A DNA stretch of 64,000 nucleotides from Streptomyces carminius. Its GTDB lineage: Bacteria; Actinomycetota; Actinomycetes; Streptomycetales; Streptomycetaceae. The first letter of the stretch is position 1; the number at the start of each line of letters is the position of its first letter. Under the pieces are notes generated by a model. That model did no database searches. It was not told where the DNA came from and worked only from the letters and a program-made list of their open reading frames with translations. The position numbers and the translations under genes were made by a program. The DNA lies in the NCBI RefSeq assembly GCF_002794255.1, contig NZ_PGGW01000011.1, positions 1 through 64,000 on the forward strand, in the 5' to 3' direction. Shown piece by piece: positions 1-8,300 of this stretch.

Positions 1-24
1 CCATCAATCCTCCTAGCAAGGGGA

Positions 25-44
25 CCACCGGCTTTAGCCGGTGG
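25..44 (+). repeat. Left-end subterminal hairpin of the IS200/IS605 element
   Basis: CCACCGGC and GCCGGTGG form a perfect 8-bp stem around a TTTA loop. In IS200/IS605 elements such hairpins are bound by TnpA, which cuts the nearby single strand. The right-end hairpin has the same loop. Confidence 0.75.
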
Positions 45-158
45 GGGAATTGCTTCTTTGGCCCGCTCTGACCTCGACTGTGTGCACGTATCTGCACTGT
101 TCACCTCGGCCACGGCGCGACCTCCCTGTTAGACACGCGCCGCATATATAATCGACGC

Positions 159-593
159 GTGACCGTGACCAGGAAGGTTCGCCGGTTCTCCGGCGGCGTG
201 TACGACCTCGGGCTCCACATCGTGTGGTGTCCGAAGTACCGCCGCCCGGTCCTCGGCGGACGGGTCGCGGCACGCCTGGATGAACTGATCCGCCAGAAGG
301 CCGATGAACGGGGGTGGGAGATCGTGGCACTCGAAGTCATGCCCGACCACGTGCACCTGTTCGTCAAGCACGACCCGAAGTCCTCGGCGTCATACGTCGC
401 GAACCAGTTCAAGGGCTTCACCTCGCGCGTCCTGCGCGCGGAGTTCCCGCACCTCAAGACACAGCTGCCCACGCTGTGGTCGTCGTCGTACTTCGCGGCG
501 TCGGTCGGCGCTGTCTCGGCAGACACTGTTCGCCGGTACATCGACACCCAGTGGGAACGCCCGTGGAAGAAGCAGAAGGGGGACGGCTCGTGA
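159..593 (+). CDS. tnpA: TnpA, IS200-type Y1 HUH transposase
   Basis: A 144-residue protein, the usual size for single-domain Y1 transposases. The metal-binding HUH motif is H64-V-H66 in MPDHVHLFV, and the candidate nucleophile is Y127 in VRRYIDTQ. The family cuts and rejoins single-stranded element ends at sites recognised through the terminal hairpins. The GTG start at 159 lies only 6 bases after a TATAAT box (147-152), so a nearly leaderless transcript is plausible. The TGA stop overlaps the GTG of tnpB, which couples their translation. No internal damage is visible, so TnpA may be active. Confidence 0.93.
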   Translation: MTVTRKVRRFSGGVYDLGLHIVWCPKYRRPVLGGRVAARLDELIRQKADERGWEIVALEVMPDHVHLFVKHDPKSSASYVANQFKGFTSRVLRAEFPHLKTQLPTLWSSSYFAASVGAVSADTVRRYIDTQWERPWKKQKGDGS

Positions 594-1810
594 TCCGGGC
601 GTACAAGTTCCTCCTGCGGCCCACGAACCGCCAGGCAGTTGCGCTCGGCGAGATGCTGGCCGACCACTGCTCCCTGTACAACGGCGCGTTGCAGGAGCGC
701 AGGGACGCCTACCGGCACGTGTCGAAGACGTCCGTGCGCCACGGCGACCAGTCCGCCCAGCTCAAGGAGATCCGGGCGTTCGACCCGGAGCGTCAGGGCC
801 GCTGGTCGTTCTCCTCCCAGCAGGCCACCCTGCGGCGCCTGGACAAGGCGTTCCAGGCGTTCTTCAAGCGCGTCAAGGCCGGCCAGAGTCCGGGCTACCC
901 GCGGTTCAAGGGCGTCGGTCACTTCGACACCGTCACCTTCCCCAAGGACGGCGACGGCTGTCGCTGGAACTCCACCCCGCACGACCGGCAGACCCGCGTC
1001 CGTCTCCAAGGTGTCGGGCACGTCCGCGTGCACCAGCACCGGCCCGTACAGGGCCGCGTCAAGACGATCACCGTCAAGCGCGAAGGGAACCGCTGGTACG
1101 TCGTCCTCGCCTGCGACAACGTGCCTGCCGAGGAGCTGCCGCCCACCGGGGCGATCATCGGCGTCGACATGGGCGTTACGCACTTCCTCACCACGTCCGA
1201 GGGTGAGCACACGCCGAACCCGCGCTTCCTTGGCACCGTGGCTGAGGAGCTGGCCGCCGCACAGCAGCACCTGGCGACGTTCCCCAAGCGCACCCGGCAG
1301 CGCACCAAGGCCCACCGGGCCGCCGCCCGTAAGGTCGCCAAGCTGCACGCCAAGGTGCGGCGGCAGCGCCTGGACTTCCACCACAAGACCGCCCGCGCGC
1401 TCGTCGCCGACAACGACGTGATCGCACACGAGCGGCTGAACACCGCCGGGATGACCAAGAGCCCGGCACCCAAGCCCGGCCCCAGCACCGACGGCGCGTT
1501 CCTCCCGAACGGTGCCGCCGCCAAGGCCGGGCTGAATCGAAGCATCCTCGACGCGGGTTGGGGACAGTTCTTCGCGATCCTGGCGAACAAGGCTGAGAGT
1601 GCCGGTCGCCTCGTGATCCCGGTGGACCCCCGCAACACCTCCCGCACGTGCCCGCCCAGCCTTGGCGGCTGCGGACACGTGAACGGCAAGAGCCGCCTCA
1701 CCCAAGCGAAGTTCCAGTGCACGGCGTGTGGGTTCACCGCGAACGCGGACCACGTCGGCGCCTCGAACATCTCCGACAGGGCCGGGCTGGCCCTCTGCGC
1801 GGCGGCTTAG
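590..1810 (+). CDS. tnpB: TnpB, RNA-guided nuclease of the IS605 group
   Basis: A 406-residue protein starting at a GTG that shares bases with the tnpA stop. The N-terminal half fits the helix-turn-helix/OrfB domain. The RuvC-like residues are D193 (GVDMG), E281 (IAHERLN) and D387 (ADHVGASNI). A zinc-ribbon-like region contains CPPSLGGC and CTACG; the first pair is spaced more widely than the usual CxxC. Characterised TnpB proteins use an omega-RNA made from the element's 3' end to cut DNA matching the flanking guide. All three acidic residues are present, so it could be active. Confidence 0.92.
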   Translation: MIRAYKFLLRPTNRQAVALGEMLADHCSLYNGALQERRDAYRHVSKTSVRHGDQSAQLKEIRAFDPERQGRWSFSSQQATLRRLDKAFQAFFKRVKAGQSPGYPRFKGVGHFDTVTFPKDGDGCRWNSTPHDRQTRVRLQGVGHVRVHQHRPVQGRVKTITVKREGNRWYVVLACDNVPAEELPPTGAIIGVDMGVTHFLTTSEGEHTPNPRFLGTVAEELAAAQQHLATFPKRTRQRTKAHRAAARKVAKLHAKVRRQRLDFHHKTARALVADNDVIAHERLNTAGMTKSPAPKPGPSTDGAFLPNGAAAKAGLNRSILDAGWGQFFAILANKAESAGRLVIPVDPRNTSRTCPPSLGGCGHVNGKSRLTQAKFQCTACGFTANADHVGASNISDRAGLALCAAA

Positions 1811-1826
1811 CCACCGACGCAGGAAG

Positions 1827-1846
1827 CCCGCGCGTTTACGCGTGGG
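1827..1846 (+). other. Right-end hairpin, likely part of the omega-RNA scaffold
   Basis: CCCGCGCG and CGCGTGGG pair around a TTTA loop with one G-U pair, starting 16 bases after the tnpB stop. In TnpB elements this end is both the TnpA recognition hairpin and the 3' part of the guide RNA, whose guide is taken from the DNA just beyond the element. If so, the guide here would come from about 1855-1875, within the dehydrogenase gene. The RNA role is inferred from family knowledge. Confidence 0.55.
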
Positions 1847-2693
1847 TGGAGTCACGGCTACGTGGTTCATCACCGGCGCCTCCCGCGGACTCGGCGCGGA
1901 GATCGCCCGCGCCGCCCTGGCCGACGGCAACGACGTCGTGGTCGCCGCACGAGACCCCGAACGCGTCCCGGACGATCTGCGGAAATCCGACAGGGTCCTG
2001 CCGGTCGCCCTGGACGTCACGGACAACGACGGCATCCCGCGCGCGGTCGGCGCCGCCGTGGAGCGGTTCGGCGGCATCGACGTCCTGGTGAACAACGCGG
2101 GCCGCGGTCTGCTCGGCGCGCTGGAGGAGATCACCGACGCGGAGACCCGGTCGCTGTTCGACCTCAACGTCTTCGGCCTGATCGACGTCACCCGCGCCGT
2201 GCTGCCCGTCATGCGGAAGCAGGGCTCCGGCAGGCTGGTGCACATCGGTTCCCGTTCCGGCTTCGAGGGCGAGCCCGGCGTCAGCCTGTACTCCGCCTCG
2301 AAGTTCGCGGTCGCCGGTGTCAGCGAGGCGCTCTCCGCCGAGCTGGCCCCGTTCGGCATCCAGTCGATGGTCGTCGAACCGGGCGTCCTCCGCACCGACT
2401 TCCTCGACGCCAGTTCCCTGTCGGTCGCCGCGAACCACATCCCCGACTACGACGACACCCCCGCCCATGTGACGGTGGACTGGGCCGGCCAGGCCAACCA
2501 CACCCAGCTCGGCGACCCCGTCAAGGGCGCCGCCCTCATCGTCGAGGTCACCTCCGGCGAGAAGCTGCCCACGCACCTCTACCTGGGGCGCGACACCCTG
2601 GAGCGGCTGGAGGTCAAGTACCGGCAGGTGCGGGACGACCTCGCCCCGTGGCGTGAGAAGTCCGCCGCCACCGCCCACGACGCCGCCGCCTGA
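1842..2693 (+). CDS. Short-chain dehydrogenase/reductase with IS-derived start
   Basis: An SDR-family oxidoreductase of about 283 residues. It has the TGASRGLG nucleotide-binding motif near the N-terminus, an NNAG motif, and the catalytic set S (HIGSRSG) with YSASK. It probably acts on an NAD(P)-linked alcohol or carbonyl substrate, unidentified. The only good in-frame start is a GTG at 1842 inside the right-end hairpin of the IS element, giving the N-terminus MGGVTATWFITGAS. The native start has probably been displaced. No ribosome-binding site lies at the usual distance, so expression may depend on tnpB readthrough or re-initiation. Confidence 0.85.
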   Translation: MGGVTATWFITGASRGLGAEIARAALADGNDVVVAARDPERVPDDLRKSDRVLPVALDVTDNDGIPRAVGAAVERFGGIDVLVNNAGRGLLGALEEITDAETRSLFDLNVFGLIDVTRAVLPVMRKQGSGRLVHIGSRSGFEGEPGVSLYSASKFAVAGVSEALSAELAPFGIQSMVVEPGVLRTDFLDASSLSVAANHIPDYDDTPAHVTVDWAGQANHTQLGDPVKGAALIVEVTSGEKLPTHLYLGRDTLERLEVKYRQVRDDLAPWREKSAATAHDAAA

Positions 2694-2852
2694 CACCGCC
2701 CGGGGCGTCCGCGGCCCCCACCAGCGGCTCGGCCGGTCAGGAGGAACCGGCCGGGCCGCCGTTCCTCCCCCACCGGCTATGTCCCGCGGCCTAGGCGGTG
2801 TTCCTCCCGGTGGCCGACGCCCCGGCGGGCCCCGCGGCGGGACGATCGACGC

Positions 2853-3179
2853 ATGGACAGAACCGCTGTCATCACCGCCCTGGTCGCCTTCCTGAGCCTT
2901 GCCGTCACCGTGTGGGCCAAGCCGCTGGAGAGGCTGCCGTTCTGGCTCGTCGTCATCCTGTGTGCCGCCTTCTACCCCGTGGGCAGGGAGCTGTTCCCGG
3001 CGGTGGAGTCGGCCGGGGGCGAGGACAGCGCGTGGGCCGAGTGGATCTTCATGGTCAGCGCGAGCCTCCTGTTCGCCGCGCTCGCCGCGTCGGCCTTCCG
3101 GAAGTTCAGGTCCGTCGGGGACACCGCACGCACCGGCCGACAGCCCTGCCACGACCACGGCCATGACATTGACGCCTGA
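2853..3179 (+). CDS. Small two-helix membrane protein, unknown function
   Basis: A 108-residue protein with two predicted transmembrane stretches (about residues 5-22 and 28-42) and a further hydrophobic segment around 66-82. The tail is polar and His-rich. The ATG at 2853 has only a weak purine-rich stretch upstream. I recognise no family. It sits alone between the dehydrogenase and the hydrolase genes. Codon use is normal for the window, which supports a real gene. Confidence 0.6.
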   Translation: MDRTAVITALVAFLSLAVTVWAKPLERLPFWLVVILCAAFYPVGRELFPAVESAGGEDSAWAEWIFMVSASLLFAALAASAFRKFRSVGDTARTGRQPCHDHGHDIDA

Positions 3180-3216
3180 GTGTCCCCCTCTTCACCGCCA
3201 CCGTCACCGACCTCAG

Positions 3217-4836
3217 ATGGGCATGACCATGTCTTCGCACCACCACTCGTCCCGGACCCGGGGCACCACCGTCCTGACTCCGCTCGCCGTGCTGGCCGTA
3301 CTGACGGCCGCCACGGTCACGGCCTGCGACCCCGGCGCCGACGCCGGCGGAGCCACCGCGAGACCCGCGATGTCCGGGGTGCCCACCGCTCTCGCCGAAC
3401 AGCGGCCGGACTGGAGCGCGTGCCCCGCCCCGTCCATCGCCCAGGGCGGCGGCGACAAGCCCGAGAACCTGCCGGACGGAACGAAGTGGGAGTGCGGCAC
3501 CCTGAAGGCACCCCTGGACTACGCGGACCCCGACGGCGAGACGATCGACATCGCCCTGATCCGGGCCAAGGCCGCGCCGGACTCCGGCGACAAGCACCTC
3601 GGCTCCCTGGTCTTCAACTTCGGCGGCCCCGGCGGCTCCGGGGTGTCGACGCTGCCCCTCCTCGCGGCCGACGACTACCTGAAGCTGCACAAGCGCTACG
3701 ACCTGGTCAGCTTCGACCCGCGCGGCGTCGGGAACAGCGCCGGTGTGACGTGCCTGGACAGGAAGGCCACGGACGCCTGGCTGGCCTCGGACTCGACCCC
3801 GGACGACGCCGCGGAGGAGAAGGCCCGCACTCTCGGGGTGCGCGCGTACGCCCGGTCCTGCGAGAAGAACTCGGGCGCGGTGCTGGACCACGTCGGCACC
3901 CGGCAGGCCGCACGCGATCTCGACCTGCTGCGCCACGTCCTCGGCGAGGAGAGACTGAACTACTTCGGCATCTCCTACGGAACACAGCTCGGCGGCGTCT
4001 ACGCGCACCTCTTCCCGGAGAACACCGGACGCATGGTCTTCGACGCCGTGGTCGACCCCACCGAGGACTACCTGGCGGCGGTACGCGGCCAGACGAAGGG
4101 ATTCCAGGGCGCGCTGCGGAGCTTCCTCGAGGACTGCGCGAAGCAGGACGAGTGCTTCTTCGAGGGCGAGGACCCGGCGCGGGGCGAGAAGGAGATCATC
4201 GCGCTGCTCAGGAGCCTGGACGGCAAGCCGCTGTCCACGGAGTTCGGCCGCACCCTCACCCAGAGCCTCGCGTTCGACGGCCTCGCCGCCGCCCTCTACA
4301 GCGAGGAGGGCTGGATACTGCTCGGCATGGCACTGGCCGAGGCCGAGAAGGGGAACGGCACCACGCTGCTGGTGCTCGCCGACGCCTTCAGCGAGCGCAT
4401 CGACGACAGCGGGTACGCCAACATCAACGCCGCCAACACGGCAGTGAACTGCGCCGACCACCAGGACCGCTTCACCGCCGAGGACGTGCGCCGGCACCTT
4501 CCCGAACTCCGCGAGGCGTCCCCCGTGTTCGGCGACTGGATGGCCTGGGGACTGCTCCAGTGCACCGGCTGGCCCGTGGCCGGCCACGCGTCCGACGCCG
4601 AGGTGGCGGCCGACGGCGCGAACCCGATCCTCGTCATCGGCAACACCGGCGACCCCGCCACCCCCTACGAGGGCGCCAGGAGGATGGCGGACGAGCTGGG
4701 CGGGGGAGTGGGCGTCCACCTCACCGTCGAAGGGGAGGGGCACGGCACCTACGGCGTCAACGACTGCCTGACCGCGCTGGTCGACACGTACCTGCTCGAC
4801 GGGACGGTCCCGGAGAACGACACCGTCTGCTCCTGA
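3217..4836 (+). CDS. Exported alpha/beta-hydrolase, tripeptidyl-aminopeptidase type (S33)
   Basis: A 539-residue exported serine hydrolase. The N-terminus has a basic stretch, a hydrophobic core and a Cys (TVTAC) that could be a lipobox. The catalytic triad is visible as S253 in GISYG, D479 in NTGDPATP and H509 in EGHGTYG. The C-terminal part matches the TAP-like hydrolase domain of Streptomyces tripeptidyl aminopeptidases (SlpD/SlpE/Tap), which trim peptides outside the cell. Three in-frame ATGs (3217, 3223, 3229) are possible starts with no deciding ribosome-binding site. The gene is probably transcribed alone. Confidence 0.88.
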   Translation: MGMTMSSHHHSSRTRGTTVLTPLAVLAVLTAATVTACDPGADAGGATARPAMSGVPTALAEQRPDWSACPAPSIAQGGGDKPENLPDGTKWECGTLKAPLDYADPDGETIDIALIRAKAAPDSGDKHLGSLVFNFGGPGGSGVSTLPLLAADDYLKLHKRYDLVSFDPRGVGNSAGVTCLDRKATDAWLASDSTPDDAAEEKARTLGVRAYARSCEKNSGAVLDHVGTRQAARDLDLLRHVLGEERLNYFGISYGTQLGGVYAHLFPENTGRMVFDAVVDPTEDYLAAVRGQTKGFQGALRSFLEDCAKQDECFFEGEDPARGEKEIIALLRSLDGKPLSTEFGRTLTQSLAFDGLAAALYSEEGWILLGMALAEAEKGNGTTLLVLADAFSERIDDSGYANINAANTAVNCADHQDRFTAEDVRRHLPELREASPVFGDWMAWGLLQCTGWPVAGHASDAEVAADGANPILVIGNTGDPATPYEGARRMADELGGGVGVHLTVEGEGHGTYGVNDCLTALVDTYLLDGTVPENDTVCS

Positions 4837-4937
4837 CGGACGCCCCCTCGTCCGGTGCACCGGGTGGCCCGCCGCCGCTGTCGTGGGCCCTCCCTAGGAT
4901 CAGGGCTCCTGCCCGAGAGACCACACCTGGGGGAACC

Positions 4938-5555
4938 ATGGGACTCGTCGAACTCGACCTGCCCGCACCGGCGGAGATGCGCGGCCGCTGGGCCGCGCTG
5001 GCCGCCGTCCGGGAGACGAGGGGATGGGGCGACGGGTGCCGCGCGGAAGGCCCCGTGTGGCACTACGACGACGGCGGCGGCAACTGGCTGGACCTCCACC
5101 ACCTCGGCGACGGGCGCGCCGTCCTGGTGGGGAACGACCACGAGTGCTCGCCCGATCCGGAGGAGCTTCCCGACCTGTCGGCTGAGGTCCCCGACTGGTG
5201 GCGGCCGACGCTGAGGGAGGCCGTACGGAAGAACGAGCACGTGGCCGTCGTCTACGGCTTCGACGGCACGGTGTGGTGGCGCGTGGACTACGGCATGGAC
5301 GACGGCTTCTCCGCCGTGGACCTCCCCGCACTGACCCGGGAGAGGACCCGGGAACGGATTTCCGGCACCTGCTCGTACAGCCCCTCCGGCGCGCACGACC
5401 CCACGCTCCCCGAGCCGTCGGACGAGGCGGTCGACGCGCTGATCGCTGCGGACGCCGACCTCACGGAGGAACTGGTCGCCGCGGTCGTCGGCACCGAGGG
5501 CCGCGAACCGGCGGCGGCCGCCGCGGCACACGCCCGCCGGTTCCTGGAGGCGTGA
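4938..5555 (+). CDS. Conserved actinomycete hypothetical protein
   Basis: A 205-residue, acidic, Trp-rich soluble protein with no signal or membrane segment. It begins at an ATG preceded by GGGGGAACC. Repeated W/D-rich stretches (WHYDDGGGNW, WWRVDYG) and an Ala-rich C-terminal helix are visible, but no catalytic motif. Codon usage is typical of the window. I recognise no function. Confidence 0.7.
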   Translation: MGLVELDLPAPAEMRGRWAALAAVRETRGWGDGCRAEGPVWHYDDGGGNWLDLHHLGDGRAVLVGNDHECSPDPEELPDLSAEVPDWWRPTLREAVRKNEHVAVVYGFDGTVWWRVDYGMDDGFSAVDLPALTRERTRERISGTCSYSPSGAHDPTLPEPSDEAVDALIAADADLTEELVAAVVGTEGREPAAAAAAHARRFLEA

Positions 5556-5750
5556 CCCCGGAACCGGCCGGGCGAAGGGCGCGATGAGGCCCTCTGCCAC
5601 CGGCACCGCGTGCCGGCCGTCGGGACCGGTCGGGAGGCAGGCCGACCCGGGGACACCGGCCTGTGTGCTCCCGACCGCACCTGGCCGGAAGAGCGCGGCG
5701 ATGACGGACTGTTGCCGAACCACTCCGGCGAGGCACCTCTGTCCGACATC

Positions 5751-7856
5751 ATGGCTCTTATGGGGAGAGAGCGCTGGACGGTGTACGGGGGAGTCTTCGT
5801 CTGCCTCGTCGCGCTGTTGGGGGCGGTGGCGGTCGGCCTGCGAGCCCTGTCGTCGGGGACGCCGCTCGGGGACGTCGATCCGCTGGGAGCCGTCGTCGGG
5901 CTCGCCTCGCTGACGGTGGGGCTCGTCGCCGGGTGGCTGGCTTTGCGGGCGCTGCGCATGCAGCAGGCGGTGCTGGCCGATGCGGTCGAGAACCTCGCCG
6001 GTCAGGTCCGGGAGGCGGAGCGGAGTGCCTGGAGCCAGCTCATGGGCAACGGCAGCGAGCCGATCGACCTGCGCTTCGTCCTGCGGCCGGACCCGCCCCA
6101 CGATGCCGCCGGGGCCCCTCCGAGCGGGAGCCTCGCCCGGATCGCCGAGTTGTACCGGGGACTGGAGCCCCGGCGGCTGGTCGTCACGGGAGGCCCCGGC
6201 GCCGGGAAGACCGCGCTCGCGGTCTATCTCATGCTCGAACTCCTCAGTGGCGACCGTGCGCCGGAGGCGCCTGTGCCCGTTCGGCTCTCCCTGTCGAGCT
6301 GGGACACCGAGCAACCGCTGGAGGACTGGCTGGTCCGTCATCTCACGGGCACCTACGGTGTCCCTTCCGCCGCGGCCGTGAAACTGGTCAGCACGCGGCG
6401 GGTGATTCCGGTGCTCGACGGGCTGGACGAGATGGACGCGGACGGTCGCCTCGGCTACTCCTCCCGCGCGGGAAGGGCACTGCGAGCCCTGAACGCCTAC
6501 CAGGACACCCACCGGCGGGCCGAACTCGTGCTGACCTGCCGGACCACGGCCTACCGGAAGCTGACACGGCGGGCACGACTGCGGGTCAGGGACGCCGTCC
6601 GGATCGAGATCCGGCCTGTGGGAATCCCTTCGGCGCGGAGGTTCCTCACCGACCGCACCGAGGCCGTCGGCCGCTGGGAGCCGGTGCTGCGCGAGATGGA
6701 GCGGCACCGCTACGGGGCGCTGGCCAGGGAACTGTCCACACCATGGCGGCTGTGCCTGGCCACGGTGGTCTACGAGCAGCGGGACGAGGAGACCGGCGAC
6801 TACCTCAAGGATCCCGCGGACCTGCTCGACCCGACGCTGCGCAGACCCGGTGCACTGCGGGACCACCTGCTCGGTTCCTTCCTCCGAACGGCTGTGGAGT
6901 CCTACGGAGGAAGCGGGGGGAGCAGGGGGAGAGACAGGCGCACCTATCCGCTCGACCGGGTGCGCACCTCCCTCACCGCGCTGGCCTCCTATCTGGCCCG
7001 GCACGAGCGGACGGGCCGGGAGGCGGGCGGGGCCACACTGTCCGGTTCCGACATCGTGCCGCACCAGTTGTGGCCGATCGCGGGGGTGCGGCGGCCGATC
7101 ACCGTGGTGCTCGGGGTGTTCCTCGCGGTCATGATCGCCTGCGTCGCGGTGGTCGGGAACAGCATGCCGGAGGGGTACAACCGTCTCCGGCCGGCGCTTC
7201 CCCTCATCACGGCCAATCTGATGGCCTTCAGCGTCTCGCACCGGCTCTGGCCGAAGGCGGAGAACCTGACCTGGCGGCTGCGCGGAACCACCGGCTCCGC
7301 GCGCCGGGCTTCGGTGGGCATGTCCATCGGGCTGCTGTGGGGCGCGTCGCTCGGGGGCCTGGCGTGGTTCCATCTCGGCCCCGGGTGGGGCGCGGTGATC
7401 GCGGCGGTGACGGGAGTCCTGATGGGTGTGGCCCTCGCCCTTGGCGCGGCCAACATGGGCACCACTCCTCCCGAACCCACCGAGCCCGGCGTGGTACTGC
7501 GCAGCGAGTTCGCGTTCGGCCTCCTGGGCGGGCTTGCGACCGGTGCCCTCCTGTGGGGGACCTACCGTCTACAGGGAGGCGCCACCATGGCCCTGGGCAT
7601 GGGCGTGCTCATGGGGTTCGCCGTCCTGGTGTCCTCGGCTCCGCTGGCCACGCGGTACGCCGCCATGCTGGTGCTCACCCACGGCAGCCTTCTTCCCTGG
7701 CGGGTGGGCCGCTTCCTGCGCTGGTGCGGCGATGCCGGTCTGCTCCGGCGCTCGGGAGCCGCCTACCAGTTCCGGCACCGGGAGTTGCAGGAGTACCTCG
7801 CCCGCCGGGATCCGGACTCTTCGGGAGACGGCGGACCGCCCGTGCCGGCCGGCTGA
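5751..7856 (+). CDS. Membrane-associated NACHT-domain NTPase
   Basis: A 701-residue STAND-type NTPase. Residues about 10-70 hold two hydrophobic segments. The NACHT core follows, with Walker A GGPGAGKT (K153) and Walker B around residue 223 (VLDGLDEMD), the D-x-x-D-E form typical of NACHT. The C-terminal third has about six hydrophobic segments (residues ~445-640) rather than soluble sensor repeats. It ends in FRHRELQEYLARR, a motif seen at the end of bacterial NACHT proteins. STAND NTPases act as ligand-triggered switches, several in phage defence. No obvious effector domain is fused, so a membrane-directed output is possible but inferred. An alternative ATG lies at 5760. Confidence 0.85.
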   Translation: MALMGRERWTVYGGVFVCLVALLGAVAVGLRALSSGTPLGDVDPLGAVVGLASLTVGLVAGWLALRALRMQQAVLADAVENLAGQVREAERSAWSQLMGNGSEPIDLRFVLRPDPPHDAAGAPPSGSLARIAELYRGLEPRRLVVTGGPGAGKTALAVYLMLELLSGDRAPEAPVPVRLSLSSWDTEQPLEDWLVRHLTGTYGVPSAAAVKLVSTRRVIPVLDGLDEMDADGRLGYSSRAGRALRALNAYQDTHRRAELVLTCRTTAYRKLTRRARLRVRDAVRIEIRPVGIPSARRFLTDRTEAVGRWEPVLREMERHRYGALARELSTPWRLCLATVVYEQRDEETGDYLKDPADLLDPTLRRPGALRDHLLGSFLRTAVESYGGSGGSRGRDRRTYPLDRVRTSLTALASYLARHERTGREAGGATLSGSDIVPHQLWPIAGVRRPITVVLGVFLAVMIACVAVVGNSMPEGYNRLRPALPLITANLMAFSVSHRLWPKAENLTWRLRGTTGSARRASVGMSIGLLWGASLGGLAWFHLGPGWGAVIAAVTGVLMGVALALGAANMGTTPPEPTEPGVVLRSEFAFGLLGGLATGALLWGTYRLQGGATMALGMGVLMGFAVLVSSAPLATRYAAMLVLTHGSLLPWRVGRFLRWCGDAGLLRRSGAAYQFRHRELQEYLARRDPDSSGDGGPPVPAG

Positions 7857-8006
7857 GGGCGGTGCCGGTCCACTGAGGAGAACCCCACCGCGTCGGTGGC
7901 TGATGTGCGGTTCCACCGGGAGCGATCACGAGTGCTTGCCCGGCCCGGGGCCTGTGCCTCGGTGCACGCCCGCCGCTTCCTGGCGGTGCGACCCCGGAAC
8001 GGAAGC

Positions 8007-8040
8007 GGACGCCGAGCGCCCGGCCGGGCGCTCGGCGTCC
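8007..8040. terminator. Perfect 34-bp palindrome between convergent genes
   Basis: A 17-bp inverted repeat with no spacer (GGACGCCGAGCGCCCGG and its complement). It lies between the NACHT gene and the convergent DUF397 gene and probably stops transcription from both sides. No U-tract follows, as is common in Streptomyces. Confidence 0.7.
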
Positions 8041-8054
8041 GGTGTGTGCGGGGA

Positions 8055-8300
8055 TCAGCCCCGGGCCGCGTAGGACAGGAAGCGGCGCCAGGACTCCGGG
8101 GCCACGGCGAGCTGCGGGCCGGTCTTGTCCTTGGAGTCCCGGACGTGGACGGTGCCGGGGCAGGCGGCGACCTCGACGCAGTCGTCGCCGGAACCGCTGC
8201 TGTGGCTGGACTTGTGCCAGGAGAGAGCGACCTCGACGCAGTCGCCGGAGCCGCTGCTGCTGTAGCTGCTCTTGAACCAGGTCAGTTCCGTGCTGCTCAT
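8055..8300 (-). CDS. DUF397 protein with duplicated N-terminal half
   Basis: An 81-residue protein of the DUF397 family. These small actinomycete proteins are paired with XRE regulators and implicated in development and antibiotic control (whiJ-like loci). The usual core W-x-K-S-S-x-S...GDCVEVA appears twice (WFKSSYSS...GDCVEVA and WHKSSHSS...DDCVEVA) before the single C-terminal VHVRDSKD...W..F part. Its ATG overlaps the stop of the upstream regulator as ATGA, implying coupled translation. It probably acts as the antagonist or partner of that regulator. Confidence 0.9.
   Translation of the reverse strand: MSSTELTWFKSSYSSSGSGDCVEVALSWHKSSHSSGSGDDCVEVAACPGTVHVRDSKDKTGPQLAVAPESWRRFLSYAARG

Larger units (their letters stand above)
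15..1854 (+). mobile_element. IS200/IS605-family element carrying tnpA and tnpB
   Basis: The element holds a Y1 transposase gene overlapping a tnpB gene, bracketed by two subterminal hairpins that both have an 8-bp stem and a TTTA loop (25-44 and 1827-1846). This is the layout of IS200/IS605 elements, which move as single-stranded circles and make no target duplication. The right end is probably near 1850-1854, just after the right hairpin. The left end lies somewhere in 1-24 and cannot be fixed without an empty site. The right end abuts a short-chain dehydrogenase gene, so the insertion hit the 5' end of that gene. Confidence 0.85.

Noticed and set aside
1..20. On the minus strand an AGGAGG is followed four bases later by ATG at 4-2, as if a gene started at the left edge.
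   Set aside because: Only two codon positions lie inside the window, and the motif may be part of the IS left end; it cannot be supported.
101..2440. A 779-codon minus-strand frame across the IS element and the dehydrogenase.
   Set aside because: It is the antisense shadow of tnpA, tnpB and the SDR gene, common in high-GC DNA.
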